Assembly: GCF_022012435.1 (NCBI RefSeq)
Contig: NZ_JAKLUA010000001.1
Coordinates: forward strand, 744,001 to 808,000
DNA length: 64,000 nucleotides
Direction: 5' to 3'
Source: Bradyrhizobium zhengyangense
GTDB lineage: Bacteria; Pseudomonadota; Alphaproteobacteria; Rhizobiales; Xanthobacteraceae
The notes under the pieces are model-generated. The model was not told the origin of the DNA. It saw nothing but the letters and a program-made list of their open reading frames with translations, and made no database searches. Positions 47,215 to 56,172 of this stretch are shown here, one piece after another (the first letter of the stretch is position 1; each line of letters starts with the position of its first letter). Both the position numbers and the translations under genes were made by a program.

Positions 47215-48732
47215 GTGACCGCCGAGGGGCAGCGACGTCGCGCATTTTGGCAGATCCTGCTGTTCGCAGCCGGCCTCGTCGTGCTGACCGCGATCAGTGC
47301 AGGGTCGGTCTATCTCGTCAACAAGGCCCGCGGCGACAATAAATGGGTCGTTCATACCTTGGAGGTGGAGAACCAGCTGAACGCGCTGCTGCTCGAATTG
47401 CGGCGGGCCGAGAGCGGCGCGCGCGGCTATCTCCTGACTCAGGGCGAGAACTTCAAGGCCGACCACGAAAAGGCTGTCGCGGAAATCGTGCCCGCGCTGG
47501 ACAGGATCACGCGCTTGACCGGAGACAATCCGGCTCAGCGCGAGAGCATCGAGAAGCTCAGCGCGGCAATCGAGACCCGGCTTGGTCAGTTCGCTCAGGA
47601 GATGGAGTTCGTCCGGCAGGGCCAGCTCGACAAAGCCGCCGCGCTGGTGCGCGAGGCCGCCGCTGCCAATACTACGAGCACGATCAGCCGCGAGGCAAAC
47701 GCGATGATCCGCGAGGAGGAGCGCCTGTTCCGCCTCCGCTCGGTCAACGCCGATAACAGCCAGACGCTCGCTGCATCGCTCACCGGCATCGGCTCCGGCC
47801 TCGTCGTCGTCCTGGCATTGGTCTCGATCTGGCTGGTGCGGCGTTCGGCGCGCAGCCGCGACGAGGCCGAGGCACGGCTGCGCGATTCCAACGTCAACCT
47901 GGAAGCCACTGTCGACGAGCGCACCGCAGACCTGCGTGAAGCCAACGACGAGATCCAGCGCTTTGCCTATATCGTCAGCCATGACCTGCGCTCGCCGCTG
48001 GTCAACATCATGGGCTTCACCAGCGAGCTCGAGGAATTGGGCAAGGACATCTTCCGACGGATCGGAGGGCTCACGGGCGTGCCGGCAGGCGGCCCGCCGC
48101 TCGATGTTGCAGAGGTCCCCCTTGAGGACGCTGACAAGCAGATGTCGGCGGACTTTTCCGAAGCGCTCGGCTTCATCAAATCCTCGATCGCCCGGATGGA
48201 TCGGCTGATCTCGGCGATCCTCAACCTCACCCGCGAGGGCCGGCGCGAGTTTCAGCCGGAACGCATCGACACGCGCGATTTCATCGAGGCCATCGTCTCC
48301 TCGCTGGCGCACCAGGCGGCCGAAGCCCAGGCCGAGATCCACATCGAGCCGCTGCCGAATATTGTCAGTGACCGCCTTGCGCTGGAACAGATCTTCTCCA
48401 ATCTGATCGATAACGCGATCAAGTACCTCAAGAACGGGGTTCCCGGCGAGATCAGAATTCGCGGGCGGACCAAACTCGGCTACGCTATCTTCGAAATCAG
48501 CGATAACGGCCGCGGTATCGATCCTAGGGATCATCAGCGGATTTTCGACCTATTCCGGCGGGCGGGAACCCAGGACAAGCCCGGTCAGGGCATCGGTCTT
48601 GCCCATGTACGTGCACTTGTGCGCCGCCTCGGCGGCACCATGTCGGTATCGTCGGAACTGAACGCGGGCAGCACGTTCACGATCACGCTGCCCATCAATT
48701 GGAATGCGAGCAACCGGAACGCGGATCGATGA
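47215..48732 (+). CDS. CHASE3-type sensor histidine kinase
   Basis: A 505-residue membrane kinase. Two helices (about 11-33 and 187-208) flank a periplasmic CHASE3-like helical domain with the hallmark ELRRAESGARGYLLTQGENF. Then come a coiled coil (about 212-248), a HisKA domain with the phospho-acceptor H256 in YIVSHDLRSPLVNI, an unusual insertion of about 40 residues between the two DHp helices (about 275-312), and an ATPase domain with N400, DNGRG (430-434) and GQGIGLA (457-463). The start is GTG at 47215. Its last codon overlaps the first codon of the receiver gene (ATGA), so the two are translationally coupled. Confidence 0.9.
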   Translation: MTAEGQRRRAFWQILLFAAGLVVLTAISAGSVYLVNKARGDNKWVVHTLEVENQLNALLLELRRAESGARGYLLTQGENFKADHEKAVAEIVPALDRITRLTGDNPAQRESIEKLSAAIETRLGQFAQEMEFVRQGQLDKAAALVREAAAANTTSTISREANAMIREEERLFRLRSVNADNSQTLAASLTGIGSGLVVVLALVSIWLVRRSARSRDEAEARLRDSNVNLEATVDERTADLREANDEIQRFAYIVSHDLRSPLVNIMGFTSELEELGKDIFRRIGGLTGVPAGGPPLDVAEVPLEDADKQMSADFSEALGFIKSSIARMDRLISAILNLTREGRREFQPERIDTRDFIEAIVSSLAHQAAEAQAEIHIEPLPNIVSDRLALEQIFSNLIDNAIKYLKNGVPGEIRIRGRTKLGYAIFEISDNGRGIDPRDHQRIFDLFRRAGTQDKPGQGIGLAHVRALVRRLGGTMSVSSELNAGSTFTITLPINWNASNRNADR

Positions 48733-49169
48733 CATTGCCAGTCACCATCATCATGATCGAGGACGACGAGGGCCACGCCAGGCTGATCGAGCGCAATATC
48801 CGCCGCTCCGGCGTCAACAACGAGATCCTCTCCTTCACCAACGGCACCTCGGCGATGAAGCATCTGTTCGGCCCCGACGGCACCGGGCTCGCCCAGAAGG
48901 GCAACGCGCTCCTGATCCTGCTCGACCTCAACCTTCCCGACATGAGCGGCATCGATATCCTGAAGCAGATCAAGGAAAACAAATATCTCAAGGCCTCGCC
49001 CGTGGTGGTGCTGACCACCACCGACGACAGCCAGGAGATCAAGCGCTGCTACGAGCTCGGCTGCAACGTCTACATCACCAAACCCGTCAACTACGAGAAT
49101 TTCGCCAACGCCATCCGGCAGCTCGGCCTGTTCTTCTCGGTCATCCAGGTCCCGCCCGCCGCCACATGA
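48729..49169 (+). CDS. Single-domain response regulator (Rcp1/CheY-like)
   Basis: A 146-residue receiver with no output domain. The acidic pocket is E11-D12-D13, the phospho-acceptor is D66 in ILLDLNLPDMSG, the switch threonine is in VVVLTTTDD and the lysine is K118 in YITKPVN. The extended loop after the first helix and the C-terminal tail resemble the Rcp1 family, which partners phytochrome-like kinases. It overlaps the upstream kinase and the downstream receiver-kinase genes by ATGA at both ends, so all three should be made in a fixed ratio. It probably relays or buffers phosphate from the CHASE3 kinase. Confidence 0.92.
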   Translation: MTLPVTIIMIEDDEGHARLIERNIRRSGVNNEILSFTNGTSAMKHLFGPDGTGLAQKGNALLILLDLNLPDMSGIDILKQIKENKYLKASPVVVLTTTDDSQEIKRCYELGCNVYITKPVNYENFANAIRQLGLFFSVIQVPPAAT

Positions 49170-50269
49170 CCCAGCGCACGCCAACCCTGCTCTACATCGA
49201 CGACGACGACGCGCTGGCGCGCCTGGTCGACCGCGGCCTGACGCGGCGCGGCTACAAGGTCGTTCATGCCGCGAGCGGCGAGGAAGGCCTCGAGCGCATC
49301 CGCAACGCGGCAGTACAGGGCTGCATCGATGTCGTGGCGCTCGACCAGTACATGCCGGGTCTCGACGGGCTCGATACGCTCGAGCAGATCATGGCGATCC
49401 CGGACGCCCCGCCCGTGGTCTTCGTCACGGCCTCGCAGGATTCCAGCATCGCCGTCACCGCGCTGAAAGCGGGCGCGGCGGACTATCTGGTCAAGGACGT
49501 CAAGGGCGACTTCATTCCGCTGCTGCATGTCGCGGCCGAAGGCGCGCTGCGCCAGGCCGAGTTGCAACGCGCGCGTGAGGAAGCCGAGGCCGAGATCCAC
49601 GCCTCGCGCGACCGCTACGCCGCGCTTGCCGCCGAACGCGAGCTGCTCTTGCGCGAGGTCAATCACCGCGTCGGCAATTCGCTCCAGATCATCGCTTCGC
49701 TGCTGCATCTTCAGGCCAGCTCCGCCGCACAGGACGAGGTCAAGGCCGCGCTCACCAACGCGATGGGCCGCGTCGCCGCCGTCGCCCAGGTGCACCGCCG
49801 CCTCTACACCTCGCAGGATCTGAAGAGCGTGATGCTCAACCAGTATCTGGACTCCCTGCTCGAGGACCTCCGCCGCTCCGCCGAGGGCAACCGGATGTCG
49901 CGCCTGACGGTGAAGGCCGAGCCGATCGAGATCGACCCCGATCGCGCCGTCGCCGTCGGCATCATCGTCAACGAGCTGGTGATGAACGCGGTGAAATACG
50001 CCTATCCCGATGGCGCAGGCCCCATTCATGTCGAGCTGACCTCGAAGGGCGAGGATCTGGTGCTGTCGATCAGCGACGACGGCGTCGGCGATGCCGTCAA
50101 GGCCGATCCGCGCTCCACCGGCATGGGCCAGCGCATCGTCGCGGCCATGGCTTCCAAGCTCGACGCCAACGTCGAGCGCGATCCCAACCATTCCGGAACC
50201 CGCATCATCCTGCGGTTCCGCCGCACGCCCGAAGCTCCCGGCAAAGCGAACACCGCTGCGGCGGGCTGA
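49166..50269 (+). CDS. Receiver-HisKA_2 hybrid: response regulator fused to a histidine kinase
   Basis: A 367-residue soluble protein. The N-terminal receiver (about 5-122) has acidic residues D12-D15, phospho-acceptor D60 in VVALDQYMPGLDG and K110 in YLVKD. A coiled linker (about 125-158) leads to a HisKA_2-type DHp with H167 in LREVNHRVGNSLQIIASLL, and an ATPase domain (about 255-355) with IIVNELVMNAVKYAYP and ISDDGVGD. It has no membrane segment or sensor domain, so input must come through the receiver. Kinases of the HWE/HisKA_2 superfamily commonly act on PhyR in the alphaproteobacterial general stress response. It is the last gene of a three-gene overlapping operon. Confidence 0.9.
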   Translation: MTQRTPTLLYIDDDDALARLVDRGLTRRGYKVVHAASGEEGLERIRNAAVQGCIDVVALDQYMPGLDGLDTLEQIMAIPDAPPVVFVTASQDSSIAVTALKAGAADYLVKDVKGDFIPLLHVAAEGALRQAELQRAREEAEAEIHASRDRYAALAAERELLLREVNHRVGNSLQIIASLLHLQASSAAQDEVKAALTNAMGRVAAVAQVHRRLYTSQDLKSVMLNQYLDSLLEDLRRSAEGNRMSRLTVKAEPIEIDPDRAVAVGIIVNELVMNAVKYAYPDGAGPIHVELTSKGEDLVLSISDDGVGDAVKADPRSTGMGQRIVAAMASKLDANVERDPNHSGTRIILRFRRTPEAPGKANTAAAG

Positions 50270-50323
50270 TGCGCCCGTCCGCGCCCGTCGCACCGGCGTT
50301 GCGATCCTGCTATTGTCGTAATC

Positions 50324-51004
50324 ATGACTTCGCGCGACTCCGCCTCGTCTGAAATCACGCCGGCCGTGCTGCTGCGGGCCTATGCCTGCGGCATCTTTCC
50401 GATGGCCGAGAGCGCCGAGGATCCGACCCTGTTCTGGGTCGAGCCGGAAATGCGCGGCGTGATCCCGCTCGATGGGTTTCGCGTCGCCTCGCGCCTGGCG
50501 CGCACCGTGCGCTCGGATGCGTTCCGCGTCACCGTCAACACCGCGTTCAAGGCAACCATCGCCGGCTGCGCCGCGCCGCAAGCGGGCCGCGAGGACACCT
50601 GGATCAACAAGCGCATCCGCGACCTCTATGGCGGCCTCTACGAGCTCGGCCATTGCCACAGCGTCGAGGCCTGGCAGGGCGACGATCTCGTCGGCGGTCT
50701 CTATGGCGTGAGCCTGGGGCGCGCCTTCTTCGGCGAGAGCATGTTCCACACAGCGCGCGATGCCTCCAAGGTCGCGCTGGTGCATCTGGTCGCGCGGCTG
50801 ATCCATGGCGGCTTCGAACTGCTCGACACGCAATATGTCACCGAGCATCTGAAGAGTTTTGGTGCGGTCGAAATCTCGCGGCGGCGCTACACCGCGCTGC
50901 TCGACAAGGCGCTCGCCGGCGAGCCCGGCGATTTCCTGAGACTGTCTGGCGGTGCTGCGATCCCGGGCGCGCGCGCACTCGAGATCATCGCCTCGCGGCA
51001 GTAA
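50324..51004 (+). CDS. aat: Leucyl/phenylalanyl-tRNA--protein transferase
   Basis: Adds Leu or Phe from aminoacyl-tRNA to N-terminal Lys or Arg of proteins, marking them for ClpAP under the N-end rule. The 226-residue protein opens [20 protein letters not shown] and contains [59 protein letters not shown] and the [18 protein letters not shown] signature. The length is usual. The converging DUF2155 gene ends eight bases downstream. In many alphaproteobacteria aat follows accC directly; here the kinase operon lies between them. Confidence 0.97.
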   Translation: MTSRDSASSEITPAVLLRAYACGIFPMAESAEDPTLFWVEPEMRGVIPLDGFRVASRLARTVRSDAFRVTVNTAFKATIAGCAAPQAGREDTWINKRIRDLYGGLYELGHCHSVEAWQGDDLVGGLYGVSLGRAFFGESMFHTARDASKVALVHLVARLIHGGFELLDTQYVTEHLKSFGAVEISRRRYTALLDKALAGEPGDFLRLSGGAAIPGARALEIIASRQ

Positions 51005-51011
51005 ATCAGCC

Positions 51012-52052
51012 CTACCGGCTGCCAAACCCGGGAATACCGAACAGGCCAGGCCGCTGCTCCGGCGGCGGAGGTGGCGGCGGGGCTGGCTGCGGCGGTGGCA
51101 GAGGCTGCGGTGGACGCTGCTGCACGGCCTGCTTGGGCGCGGACCTCTTCTGCGCGGCAGGCGGAGGCGGCGGCGCGGCCGGCTTGGTCGCGGGATCAGG
51201 CGCCGCGGTCGCAATGGTCTGCTGCGGCTCTTTGCAGTCGGTCAGCCAGATGTCGTAGATCGGGTGCTCGACGCCGTGCAGGCCGGGGCTCGCAGCATAC
51301 ATCCAGCCGGAGAAAATTCGCTTCACCTCGCCCTGCAAGGTGATCTCGTCGACCTCGACGAACGCATCGGTGTTGGCGGCTTCGGTCGCGGGCCGTGTGT
51401 AGCAGGCATCCGTCTTCACCCGCAGCGCGCCGAACTGCACGGTCTCGCCGATATCCTCGTCGAAATTGATGATGCGCCCGGTGATCTTGTCGAGGCCGGA
51501 GAAGGTCGCCTTCTTGTTCACGATCTTCTGGGCCGGCGGCTCGGTGACGACCTCGTCGCCCGGCTGCAGGCTCGCCGGCGCCTGCGGCACGGCGCCCTGC
51601 TGGGTCGCGCCCTTCTGCTGCGGTTGGCGCTGGCCGGGAGCCGCGCCCGGCTGGGCAGGTCCGCCAGGGGGAGCGACCGCCACGGCCGGCGGCTGGTTCT
51701 GGGGCGCAACGGTCGTGCCCGGCGGCGGCGCCAGCGGCTGGGTCTCGACTGGTCCGGGCATGGCATTGCCCTGGCGCGGCATCGGGCGCGACGGCAGCAC
51801 GCGGCCCTGCGGCGGCAGCTCGGGCACCTCTTCGTCGTCGTCGGGGGTCGGCGCCGGTTGCGGCTGCCCGCCACGGGGAATGGTCCCCGGCGGCCGCAGC
51901 GGCGGCGGATCGGAGAAGATCGTGCCGATCTGCGCCTGCACCGGCGTTGCAACCGTCAGCGCGGTGGCAGCCAGCAGCGCCGCAAGGCCTGTCAGGGTAA
52001 AGGTTTTGAACATCTCGCGCGGCTTCAACAGCGAATCGGGCTTGTTGGACAT
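51012..52052 (-). CDS. DUF2155 domain-containing exported protein
   Basis: A 346-residue exported protein. A hydrophobic signal segment (FTLTGLAALLAATALTVATP, cleavage near VQAQ) is followed by a long Pro/Gly/Gln-rich disordered region (about 45-180), the DUF2155 domain (about 190-290) with KATFSGLDKITGRIINFDED, GALRVKTDACYTRP and AASPGLHGVEHPIYDIWLTD C, and a second Pro-rich tail ending in polyproline. Two conserved cysteines lie in the domain. The start at 52052 lacks a good ribosome binding site; an ATG 13 codons downstream is an alternative. Function is unknown; DUF2155 genes commonly adjoin aat and NDUFA12 genes in alphaproteobacteria. Confidence 0.88.
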   Translation of the reverse strand: MSNKPDSLLKPREMFKTFTLTGLAALLAATALTVATPVQAQIGTIFSDPPPLRPPGTIPRGGQPQPAPTPDDDEEVPELPPQGRVLPSRPMPRQGNAMPGPVETQPLAPPPGTTVAPQNQPPAVAVAPPGGPAQPGAAPGQRQPQQKGATQQGAVPQAPASLQPGDEVVTEPPAQKIVNKKATFSGLDKITGRIINFDEDIGETVQFGALRVKTDACYTRPATEAANTDAFVEVDEITLQGEVKRIFSGWMYAASPGLHGVEHPIYDIWLTDCKEPQQTIATAAPDPATKPAAPPPPPAAQKRSAPKQAVQQRPPQPLPPPQPAPPPPPPPEQRPGLFGIPGFGSR

Positions 52053-52253
52053 TCTACAGGGGATACCGCCGCTCGCAGGCCAACCGGTTAACACGGCGAA
52101 TACGGCGGGGAAAGGGCGGCATTCCTGCCCCGCCCGCCGCCGGCTGGCCATCCCGGTCCACCGATGGGATAGTTGGAGGCCTCTCCCCGGGGCCGAAGCG
52201 GGCATCGTCCCGGAAACGACGTCCAACGATAACCAGAAACCTCAGGTTCCCCC

Positions 52254-53201
52254 ATGCCCATCGTGCTCGATCCCGATGCCGCCGCCGTCTACAAAGCGTT
52301 CCAGGACGCCGGCCGCCCCGCCTACGAGACGCTGACCGCAGCAGAGGCGCGCGCCTATTACCTCCAGGCCCGCCTGGTCACCAATCCCGAGCCGCCCGAG
52401 CTGGCCCGCGTCGCGCCGCTGTCGATCCCGGCTCCCCATGGCACGATCCCCGCACGCATCTACGTCCCGAAGCAGCCGCGGCTCCAGAACGGCCTGGCGC
52501 CCGCGCTGGTGTTCTTCCATGGCGGCGGCTGGGTGATCGGCGACCTCGACAGCCACGACGTGGCCTGCCGGCAGCTTGCTGATGCAGGCGCGCTGATCGT
52601 GATCGCGATCGACTACCGCCTCGCGCCCGAGCATAAATTTCCGGCCGCCGCCGATGATGCGGTTGCCGCGACCAAATGGATCGCCGCGAATGCGCGCGAG
52701 CTCGACATCGACCCAGCGCGGCTTTCGATCGGCGGCGACAGCGCCGGCGGCAATCTCGCAGCCGTCGTCGCGCTGGCCGCGCGCGACGGCAACGGCCCCA
52801 AGCTCGCGGGCCAGGTGCTGATCTATCCCGCCGTCGACTTCGCCATGACGCACGGCTCGCACAGCGAGCCCGAGACCAGCGTGCTGCTGACGCATTCGGT
52901 GATCCGCTGGTTCCGCGACCATTATCTCAACGGGGCCGCCGACATCCATGACTGGCGCGCCTCGCCTGCGCGCGCCGAAAACCTTGCCGGCCTGCCGCCG
53001 GCCTATGTGCTCACCGCCGGTGCCGATCCCCTGCGCGACGAAGGCGACGAATACGCCGCGCGCCTGAAGCAGGCCGGCGTGCCCGTGACCACCAGGCACT
53101 TCCCCGGCCAGTTCCACGGCTTCTTCACCATGGGCAAATTGCTGCAACAGGCCAATGTTGCCGTGAGCGAGATCGGCGCATGGTTGAAGACATTGGGCTG
53201 A
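52254..53201 (+). CDS. Alpha/beta hydrolase, hormone-sensitive-lipase family
   Basis: A 315-residue esterase/lipase-like enzyme. HGGGW (89-93) forms the oxyanion hole, the nucleophile is S163 in GDSAGGN, the acid is D258 in TAGADPLRDEG and the histidine is H288 in GQFHGF, so the triad is complete. It has no signal peptide and is probably cytoplasmic. Family members hydrolyse short-chain esters. It is co-directional with the SBF-type transporter gene 16 bp downstream, so the two probably form an operon. The biological ester is unknown. Confidence 0.92.
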   Translation: MPIVLDPDAAAVYKAFQDAGRPAYETLTAAEARAYYLQARLVTNPEPPELARVAPLSIPAPHGTIPARIYVPKQPRLQNGLAPALVFFHGGGWVIGDLDSHDVACRQLADAGALIVIAIDYRLAPEHKFPAAADDAVAATKWIAANARELDIDPARLSIGGDSAGGNLAAVVALAARDGNGPKLAGQVLIYPAVDFAMTHGSHSEPETSVLLTHSVIRWFRDHYLNGAADIHDWRASPARAENLAGLPPAYVLTAGADPLRDEGDEYAARLKQAGVPVTTRHFPGQFHGFFTMGKLLQQANVAVSEIGAWLKTLG

Positions 53202-53217
53202 CAAAGCCATCATCCTG

Positions 53218-54234
53218 ATGTCTTCAGCGCTTCGATCCATCTTCACCCTTCCGCTGCGCAGCCTGAGCTGGCTCGGCAGTCAGGGTACGCGCGCCGTCGC
53301 TGCAATCGTGTTCATCGCCGCAGCCGTGCCGCCGCTCGGCGCGTTGCTGCGTCCCTACGTCACCGAGGCAATCCTCGTCCTGCTCTGCATTTCCTTCATG
53401 CGGGTCGATCTCACGGCGCTCTATGGCCATCTGCGCCGGCCGGCGCTGGTGGCGACGGCCACCGCCTGGACCACGATCGGCGTGCCTGTCATCGTTGGCC
53501 TCGTCGCACACGCAACCGGTCTCACCGACCGCGCGCCCGGCCTGGCGCTGGCGCTGATGCTGCAGAGCATGGCCTCGCCGATGATGGCCTCTCCGGCGCT
53601 CGCAGCCCTGATGGGCCTCGACGCGACGCTGGTGCTGGTCACGCTGGTGACCGCAACCGCGATCGTGCCGTTCACCGCCTCGCTGTTTGCAAGCCTGTTT
53701 CTCGGTGGCATGCTCAGCATCTCCCCGCTCACGCTCGGACTGAAATTACTCGGCGTCCTCGCAGCATCGCTGCTGGCAGCGACGATCATCCGCCGGCTGT
53801 TCGGCACGGAGGCGATCCAGCGCCACAAGCAGCCGATCGACGGCTTCAACATCATCATCCTCTTCGTCTTCGCGTCAGCGATCATGGGCGACGTCGTCGG
53901 CGATCTGATGGCACAACCGGTCTTCACCATCAGCCTCGCAGCCCTGTCCTTCGCGATCTATTTCACGCTGCTCGCGGTCACGACGGTGCTGTTCCGCCGC
54001 ATTGGCACTGAGCGCGCGTTGGCGCTCGGCCTGATGGTGTCACAGCGCAATCTCGGCCTGATGCTGGCGGCGACATCAGGCGCGCTGCCGCCGACGACCT
54101 GGCTCTATTTCGCGATGACGCAGTTTCCGATCCACCTGTCGCCGTACTTGCTGACGCCGATCGCGCGGCGGCTGACGCGGACGGACATCTCAGCCCCCGC
54201 GGTTGTGGCCGAAAAGCTGGAGGCCCGGCCGTGA
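53218..54234 (+). CDS. SBF-like (bile acid:sodium symporter superfamily) membrane protein
   Basis: A 338-residue membrane protein with nine or ten helices. The pattern of SBF/BASS-like transporters is seen: RPYVTEAILVLLCISFMRVD in helix 2, ALMLQSMASPMMASPALAAL with the Ser/Pro-rich broken helix, TLVTATAIVPFTASLFASLF, and a second broken helix around LMVSQRNLGLMLAATSGAL. It has no fused domains. It presumably imports an organic anion; the nearby esterase suggests ester or acid compounds. It ends four bases before the small converging membrane-protein gene. Confidence 0.82.
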   Translation: MSSALRSIFTLPLRSLSWLGSQGTRAVAAIVFIAAAVPPLGALLRPYVTEAILVLLCISFMRVDLTALYGHLRRPALVATATAWTTIGVPVIVGLVAHATGLTDRAPGLALALMLQSMASPMMASPALAALMGLDATLVLVTLVTATAIVPFTASLFASLFLGGMLSISPLTLGLKLLGVLAASLLAATIIRRLFGTEAIQRHKQPIDGFNIIILFVFASAIMGDVVGDLMAQPVFTISLAALSFAIYFTLLAVTTVLFRRIGTERALALGLMVSQRNLGLMLAATSGALPPTTWLYFAMTQFPIHLSPYLLTPIARRLTRTDISAPAVVAEKLEARP

Positions 54235-54237
54235 CCT

Positions 54238-54420
54238 TCAGCGCGCGAAGTAAAATAGTCCGAAAAACACGACGACCATAAACACCAGTTCGACGCCGGA
54301 CAGGGCTTTGTCGATAGTATTGTAGGTTCTTGGAAAGCGCCGCCTCGCGACTTGCCCAAGGCAAAATGCAGTCATCGCAAGTGTGACGAACAAGACCAAG
54401 CCGATCGATTTCGTCCACAT
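54238..54420 (-). CDS. Small two-helix membrane protein of unknown function
   Basis: A 60-residue protein starting at the ATG at 54420, with AGGGG about ten bases upstream. Two hydrophobic helices (IGLVLFVTLAMTAFCLG and GVELVFMVVVFFGLFYF) flank a basic loop (RRRFPRTYN). A longer in-frame reading that extends into the regulator gene is not real, as it is an Arg/Ser/Ala-rich shadow. It lies 13 bp downstream of the GlxA-type regulator gene on the same strand and may be co-transcribed. Nothing in the sequence reveals its role. Confidence 0.65.
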   Translation of the reverse strand: MWTKSIGLVLFVTLAMTAFCLGQVARRRFPRTYNTIDKALSGVELVFMVVVFFGLFYFAR

Positions 54421-54433
54421 GATGCGATGCCCC

Positions 54434-55372
54434 TTACCCCGCCCGCGCCGCGCGCCGCAGCGCCTGCGGCGGCTGGCCGAAGGCGCGGATGAAGGCGCGG
54501 CGCATGCGCTCGGGATCGCCGAAGCCGGTCGTCTCCGCCACGCGCTCGATCGCCTCGCGCGAGGACTGCACGCGCTCGCGCGCGACCTCGATCCGCAACC
54601 GCTCGATCGCCTTCGAAGGTGTCGTGCCGGTCTCCGCGGCAAAGGCGCGGGCGAAATGCCGCGCGCTCATGCCGGCGCGATCGGCGAGATTCTCCACGGT
54701 GAGCGGCGCATCGAGATTTTCGCGAGCCCAGGAGAGCAATGCGCCGAAACGGCCGTTCGGCGTCTTCAATTCCAGGAGCGATGAGAACTGCGACTGGCCG
54801 CCGCTGCGGCGATGATAGAGCACGAGCTGGCGCGCGGTCGCCTGCGCGATCTCCTCGCCATGATCCTCGGTGACCATCGCCAGCGCGAGATCGATGCCGG
54901 CGCTGATACCCGCCGACGTCCACACATTGCCGTCACGGGTGAAGATCTGGTCCGGCTCGAACTTCACCTTGGGATAGCGCGCGACGAATTCGCGGGTGCG
55001 GCCCCAATGCGTGGTGGCGCGGCGGCCGTCGAGCAGGCCGGCTTCCGCCAGCACATAGGCGCCCGAGCAGACGCTGGCGATCCGCACGCCGCGCCTGGCC
55101 AGCCGCTGCACGAAAGCGAGGGTCACAGGACATCGCGCCGGCGCCGACACGCCGGCGCCGCCGGCCACGACCAGCGTCGTGATCGCGTTCGCCGATTTGA
55201 AATCGCGCGCCATCATCTCGACGCCGGAGGACGAGCGCACGGCGCCGGCGTTCAGCGCCAGCACCCGCAGCGCAAGCGGCTTTCCACTGGCGCGCGCCGC
55301 GATCTCGAACACCGAGATGGGACCTGCCGCATCGAGCAGCTGGAAATCCGGGAAGATCAGGATGCCGATCAT
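54434..55372 (-). CDS. GlxA-family transcriptional regulator (DJ-1/PfpI domain + AraC HTH)
   Basis: A 312-residue regulator with an N-terminal DJ-1/PfpI-like domain (about 1-170: MIGILIFPDFQLLDAAGPIS, VAGGAGVSAP, IASVCSGAYVLAEAGLLDG) and two AraC-type helix-turn-helix motifs at the C-terminus (VENLADRAGMSARHFARAF and AIERVAETTGFGDPERMRRA). In this class the DJ-1 domain is thought to bind a ligand rather than act as an enzyme, although the elbow cysteine is kept. It diverges from a DJ-1-family isonitrile-hydratase-like gene with a 91-bp gap, so it probably controls that gene. Confidence 0.93.
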   Translation of the reverse strand: MIGILIFPDFQLLDAAGPISVFEIAARASGKPLALRVLALNAGAVRSSSGVEMMARDFKSANAITTLVVAGGAGVSAPARCPVTLAFVQRLARRGVRIASVCSGAYVLAEAGLLDGRRATTHWGRTREFVARYPKVKFEPDQIFTRDGNVWTSAGISAGIDLALAMVTEDHGEEIAQATARQLVLYHRRSGGQSQFSSLLELKTPNGRFGALLSWARENLDAPLTVENLADRAGMSARHFARAFAAETGTTPSKAIERLRIEVARERVQSSREAIERVAETTGFGDPERMRRAFIRAFGQPPQALRRAARAG

Positions 55373-55463
55373 GGTTATGTCCGAAAGCGAGGGAAATACG
55401 CCATTTTGGACAGGAGGGCAGCATGCCATCTTGCGCCCGTCAAGCTCTTCTTCGGAGGCTCTC

Positions 55464-56150
55464 ATGTCGGCATCGCTCCAGATCGGTCTTCTGGTGTTTC
55501 CGCGCGTCACCCAGCTCGACTTCACCGGGCCACTGCAGGTGTTTTCATCTGTCCCCGGCGCGACCGTGCACCTGATCTGGAAGACGCTGGATCCGGTGCC
55601 GAGCGATTCCGTGCTGATGCTGACGCCGACCATCACCTTCGCCGACTGCCCGCAACTGGATGTGATCTGCATCCCCGGCGGCTTCGGGACCGATGCTCTC
55701 CTCAACGACGAGGAAACTCTCGACTTCGTGCGCAGGCAGGCTTCCAGCGCCAAATTCGTCACCTCGGTGTGCACGGGATCGCTGGTGCTGGGCGCGGCCG
55801 GGCTTCTCAAAGGCTACAACGCCGCCACTCATTGGAGCGCGATGGAGATGCTGGCGCTGTTCGGCGCGACACCGACGAAGACGCGCGTCTGCGTCGATCG
55901 CAACCGCGTCACCGGCGGCGGCGTCACCGCGGGAATCGATTTCGCGCTCACGCTGGTGTCCCTGCTGGTCGACCGCACCACCGCCGAGGCCATCCAGCTC
56001 CGCCTCGAATACAATCCCGCTCCGCCCTTCAATGCCGGCTCGCCGGATACGGCCCCGGCCGAGGTCCTTGCGCTGATGAAGGAGCGCGTCGCGCCGTTCC
56101 AGGCGCGCCGCCTCGATGCCGCCAAGCGGGCGGCTGAGCGGTTGGTGTAA
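55464..56150 (+). CDS. DJ-1/PfpI family protein, isonitrile-hydratase-like
   Basis: A 228-residue DJ-1-superfamily enzyme. The nucleophilic cysteine is C103 in TSVCTGSLVLGAAGLL, the conserved aspartate is D19 in VTQLDFTGPLQVF, and ATHWSAMEML follows, all as in isonitrile hydratase InhA, which turns isonitriles into N-formamides. GGAGG precedes the ATG at 55464, and a longer upstream reading overlaps the divergent regulator and is not real. It is divergently paired with a GlxA-type regulator, a common arrangement. The activity is likely but the natural substrate is unknown. Confidence 0.88.
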   Translation: MSASLQIGLLVFPRVTQLDFTGPLQVFSSVPGATVHLIWKTLDPVPSDSVLMLTPTITFADCPQLDVICIPGGFGTDALLNDEETLDFVRRQASSAKFVTSVCTGSLVLGAAGLLKGYNAATHWSAMEMLALFGATPTKTRVCVDRNRVTGGGVTAGIDFALTLVSLLVDRTTAEAIQLRLEYNPAPPFNAGSPDTAPAEVLALMKERVAPFQARRLDAAKRAAERLV

Positions 56151-56172
56151 ACGCGGCTCTCGTGTCACGGAC

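Noticed and set aside
54421..54642. An N-terminal extension of the small membrane protein into the GlxA-type gene
   Set aside because: The extra residues are an Arg/Ser/Ala-rich shadow of the regulator's HTH region; the ATG at 54420 has its own ribosome binding site.
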